From NCBI GenBank assembly GCA_964351875.1, contig CAYGQC010000044.1, positions 1 to 23,520 on the forward strand: 23,520 nt of DNA, in the 5' to 3' direction. Each line of letters begins with the position of its first letter. The stretch's first letter is position 1. Shown one piece after another: positions 23,255 through 23,520 of the stretch. Under the pieces are notes generated by a model. The model saw nothing but the letters and a program-made list of their open reading frames with translations. It searched no databases and was not told the DNA's origin. Position numbers and translations under genes: made by a program. The stretch comes from JANSWO01 sp964351875. GTDB lineage: Bacteria; Pseudomonadota; Gammaproteobacteria; Pseudomonadales; Azotimanducaceae.

Positions 23255-23451
23255 TTTACTTCACTGCTTCTATCTGTCTGTCTATCTTTGAACGCTGCCT
23301 GCAGCTTTTCTGACATACGATCCCTACTAGCGCATTTCTCTCCGCTTCTTTCTGACCGCTTCTCTTTCTGTTTGCTTCTAGCGCGATGCAAGGCCTTGTC
23401 CTTTGCGAAAAACGCCGCGCGGATGTTTCGATCGTTGCTTGCCTTGCTCAT
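23218..23451 (-). CDS. Possible small, very basic, low-complexity protein (doubtful)
   Basis: An open frame of 77 codons on the minus strand encodes a protein rich in Lys, Arg, Glu and Ser (KQKEKRSERSGEK). I do not recognise it. It has no Shine-Dalgarno sequence, and its 3' end runs antisense to the last ~37 nt of 6S RNA. The composition follows from the pyrimidine-rich plus strand here, so the frame may be open by chance. Confidence 0.15.
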   Translation of the reverse strand: MSKASNDRNIRAAFFAKDKALHRARSKQKEKRSERSGEKCASRDRMSEKLQAAFKDRQTDRSSEVKGLPAMPLSGLP

Positions 23452-23520
23452 CGAGTATTCTTTTTTTTTTTTTTGTTACGGTGAAAACGTAGATCTACAC
23501 ACCATTGAAAAGCGCCGAAC
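23255..23520. other. Post-ssrS region: pyrimidine-rich tract, T14 run and adapter-like edge
   Basis: In many gammaproteobacteria ygfA/fau follows ssrS, but no start of it is visible before the window ends. The plus strand is strongly pyrimidine-rich from about 23260 to 23390, with a local near-duplication of CCGCTTCTTTCTGA. A 14-nt T homopolymer occupies 23461-23474, without a hairpin before it. The palindrome GTAGATCTAC is at 23489-23498. Confidence 0.6.

Overview
The window is about 60% GC by eye and gene-dense. It looks like a gammaproteobacterial chromosome. The best evidence is two blocks of conserved gene order. The rppH-ptsP pair matches Escherichia coli. The right-hand block has ygfB-pepP-ubi hydroxylase-gcvT-gcvH-gcvP on the minus strand, diverging from zapA and 6S RNA (ssrS), which is also the E. 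coli order. Three differences from E. coli are that glycine decarboxylase is split into gcvPA and gcvPB, only one UbiH/UbiI-type hydroxylase lies before gcvT, and a short coiled-coil (TIGR02449/ZapB-like) gene precedes zapA, as in pseudomonads. I cannot name a genus.

Layout, left to right. 1-1919 (minus): a 4HBT acyl-CoA thioesterase-like protein coupled by a TGATG overlap to an MMPL/RND exporter cut by the window edge. 2058-4865: a membrane-anchored Ser/Thr kinase (plus) converging on an ECF sigma factor (minus), a likely phosphorelay pair. 4920-7719 (minus): rppH and ptsP. 7862-9922 (plus): a large DUF255/thioredoxin-fold protein. 9923-10323: no gene, but a cluster of degenerate GTCATCGCGAG-type repeats including a 23-bp tandem duplication. 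10324-14173: an accessory-looking block with a SAM methyltransferase, a carotenoid-cleavage-type oxygenase, an FkbM methyltransferase and a stand-alone BLUF blue-light sensor. 14166-18729 (minus): the glycine cleavage system (gcvT-gcvH-gcvPA-gcvPB). 18831-21943 (minus): ygfB-pepP-ubi hydroxylase. 22320-22847 (plus): the zapB-like/zapA pair. 23055-23254 (plus): 6S RNA.

Functionally, most of the window is housekeeping: RNA 5'-end processing, nitrogen-PTS signalling, glycine and one-carbon metabolism, proline-peptide turnover, ubiquinone hydroxylation, cell division and 6S RNA. I saw no complete new multi-gene system. The best candidates for a second look are (i) two 92-bp long-stem inverted repeats bracketing the zap pair, whose arms differ at three positions by fully compensated base-pair changes, (ii) the kinase/ECF pair with a conserved Thr in sigma region 2.2, (iii) a palindrome that supplies both stop codons of BLUF and gcvPB, and (iv) a T14 run followed by a sequence resembling the Illumina P5 oligo at the right edge, which may be an artefact.
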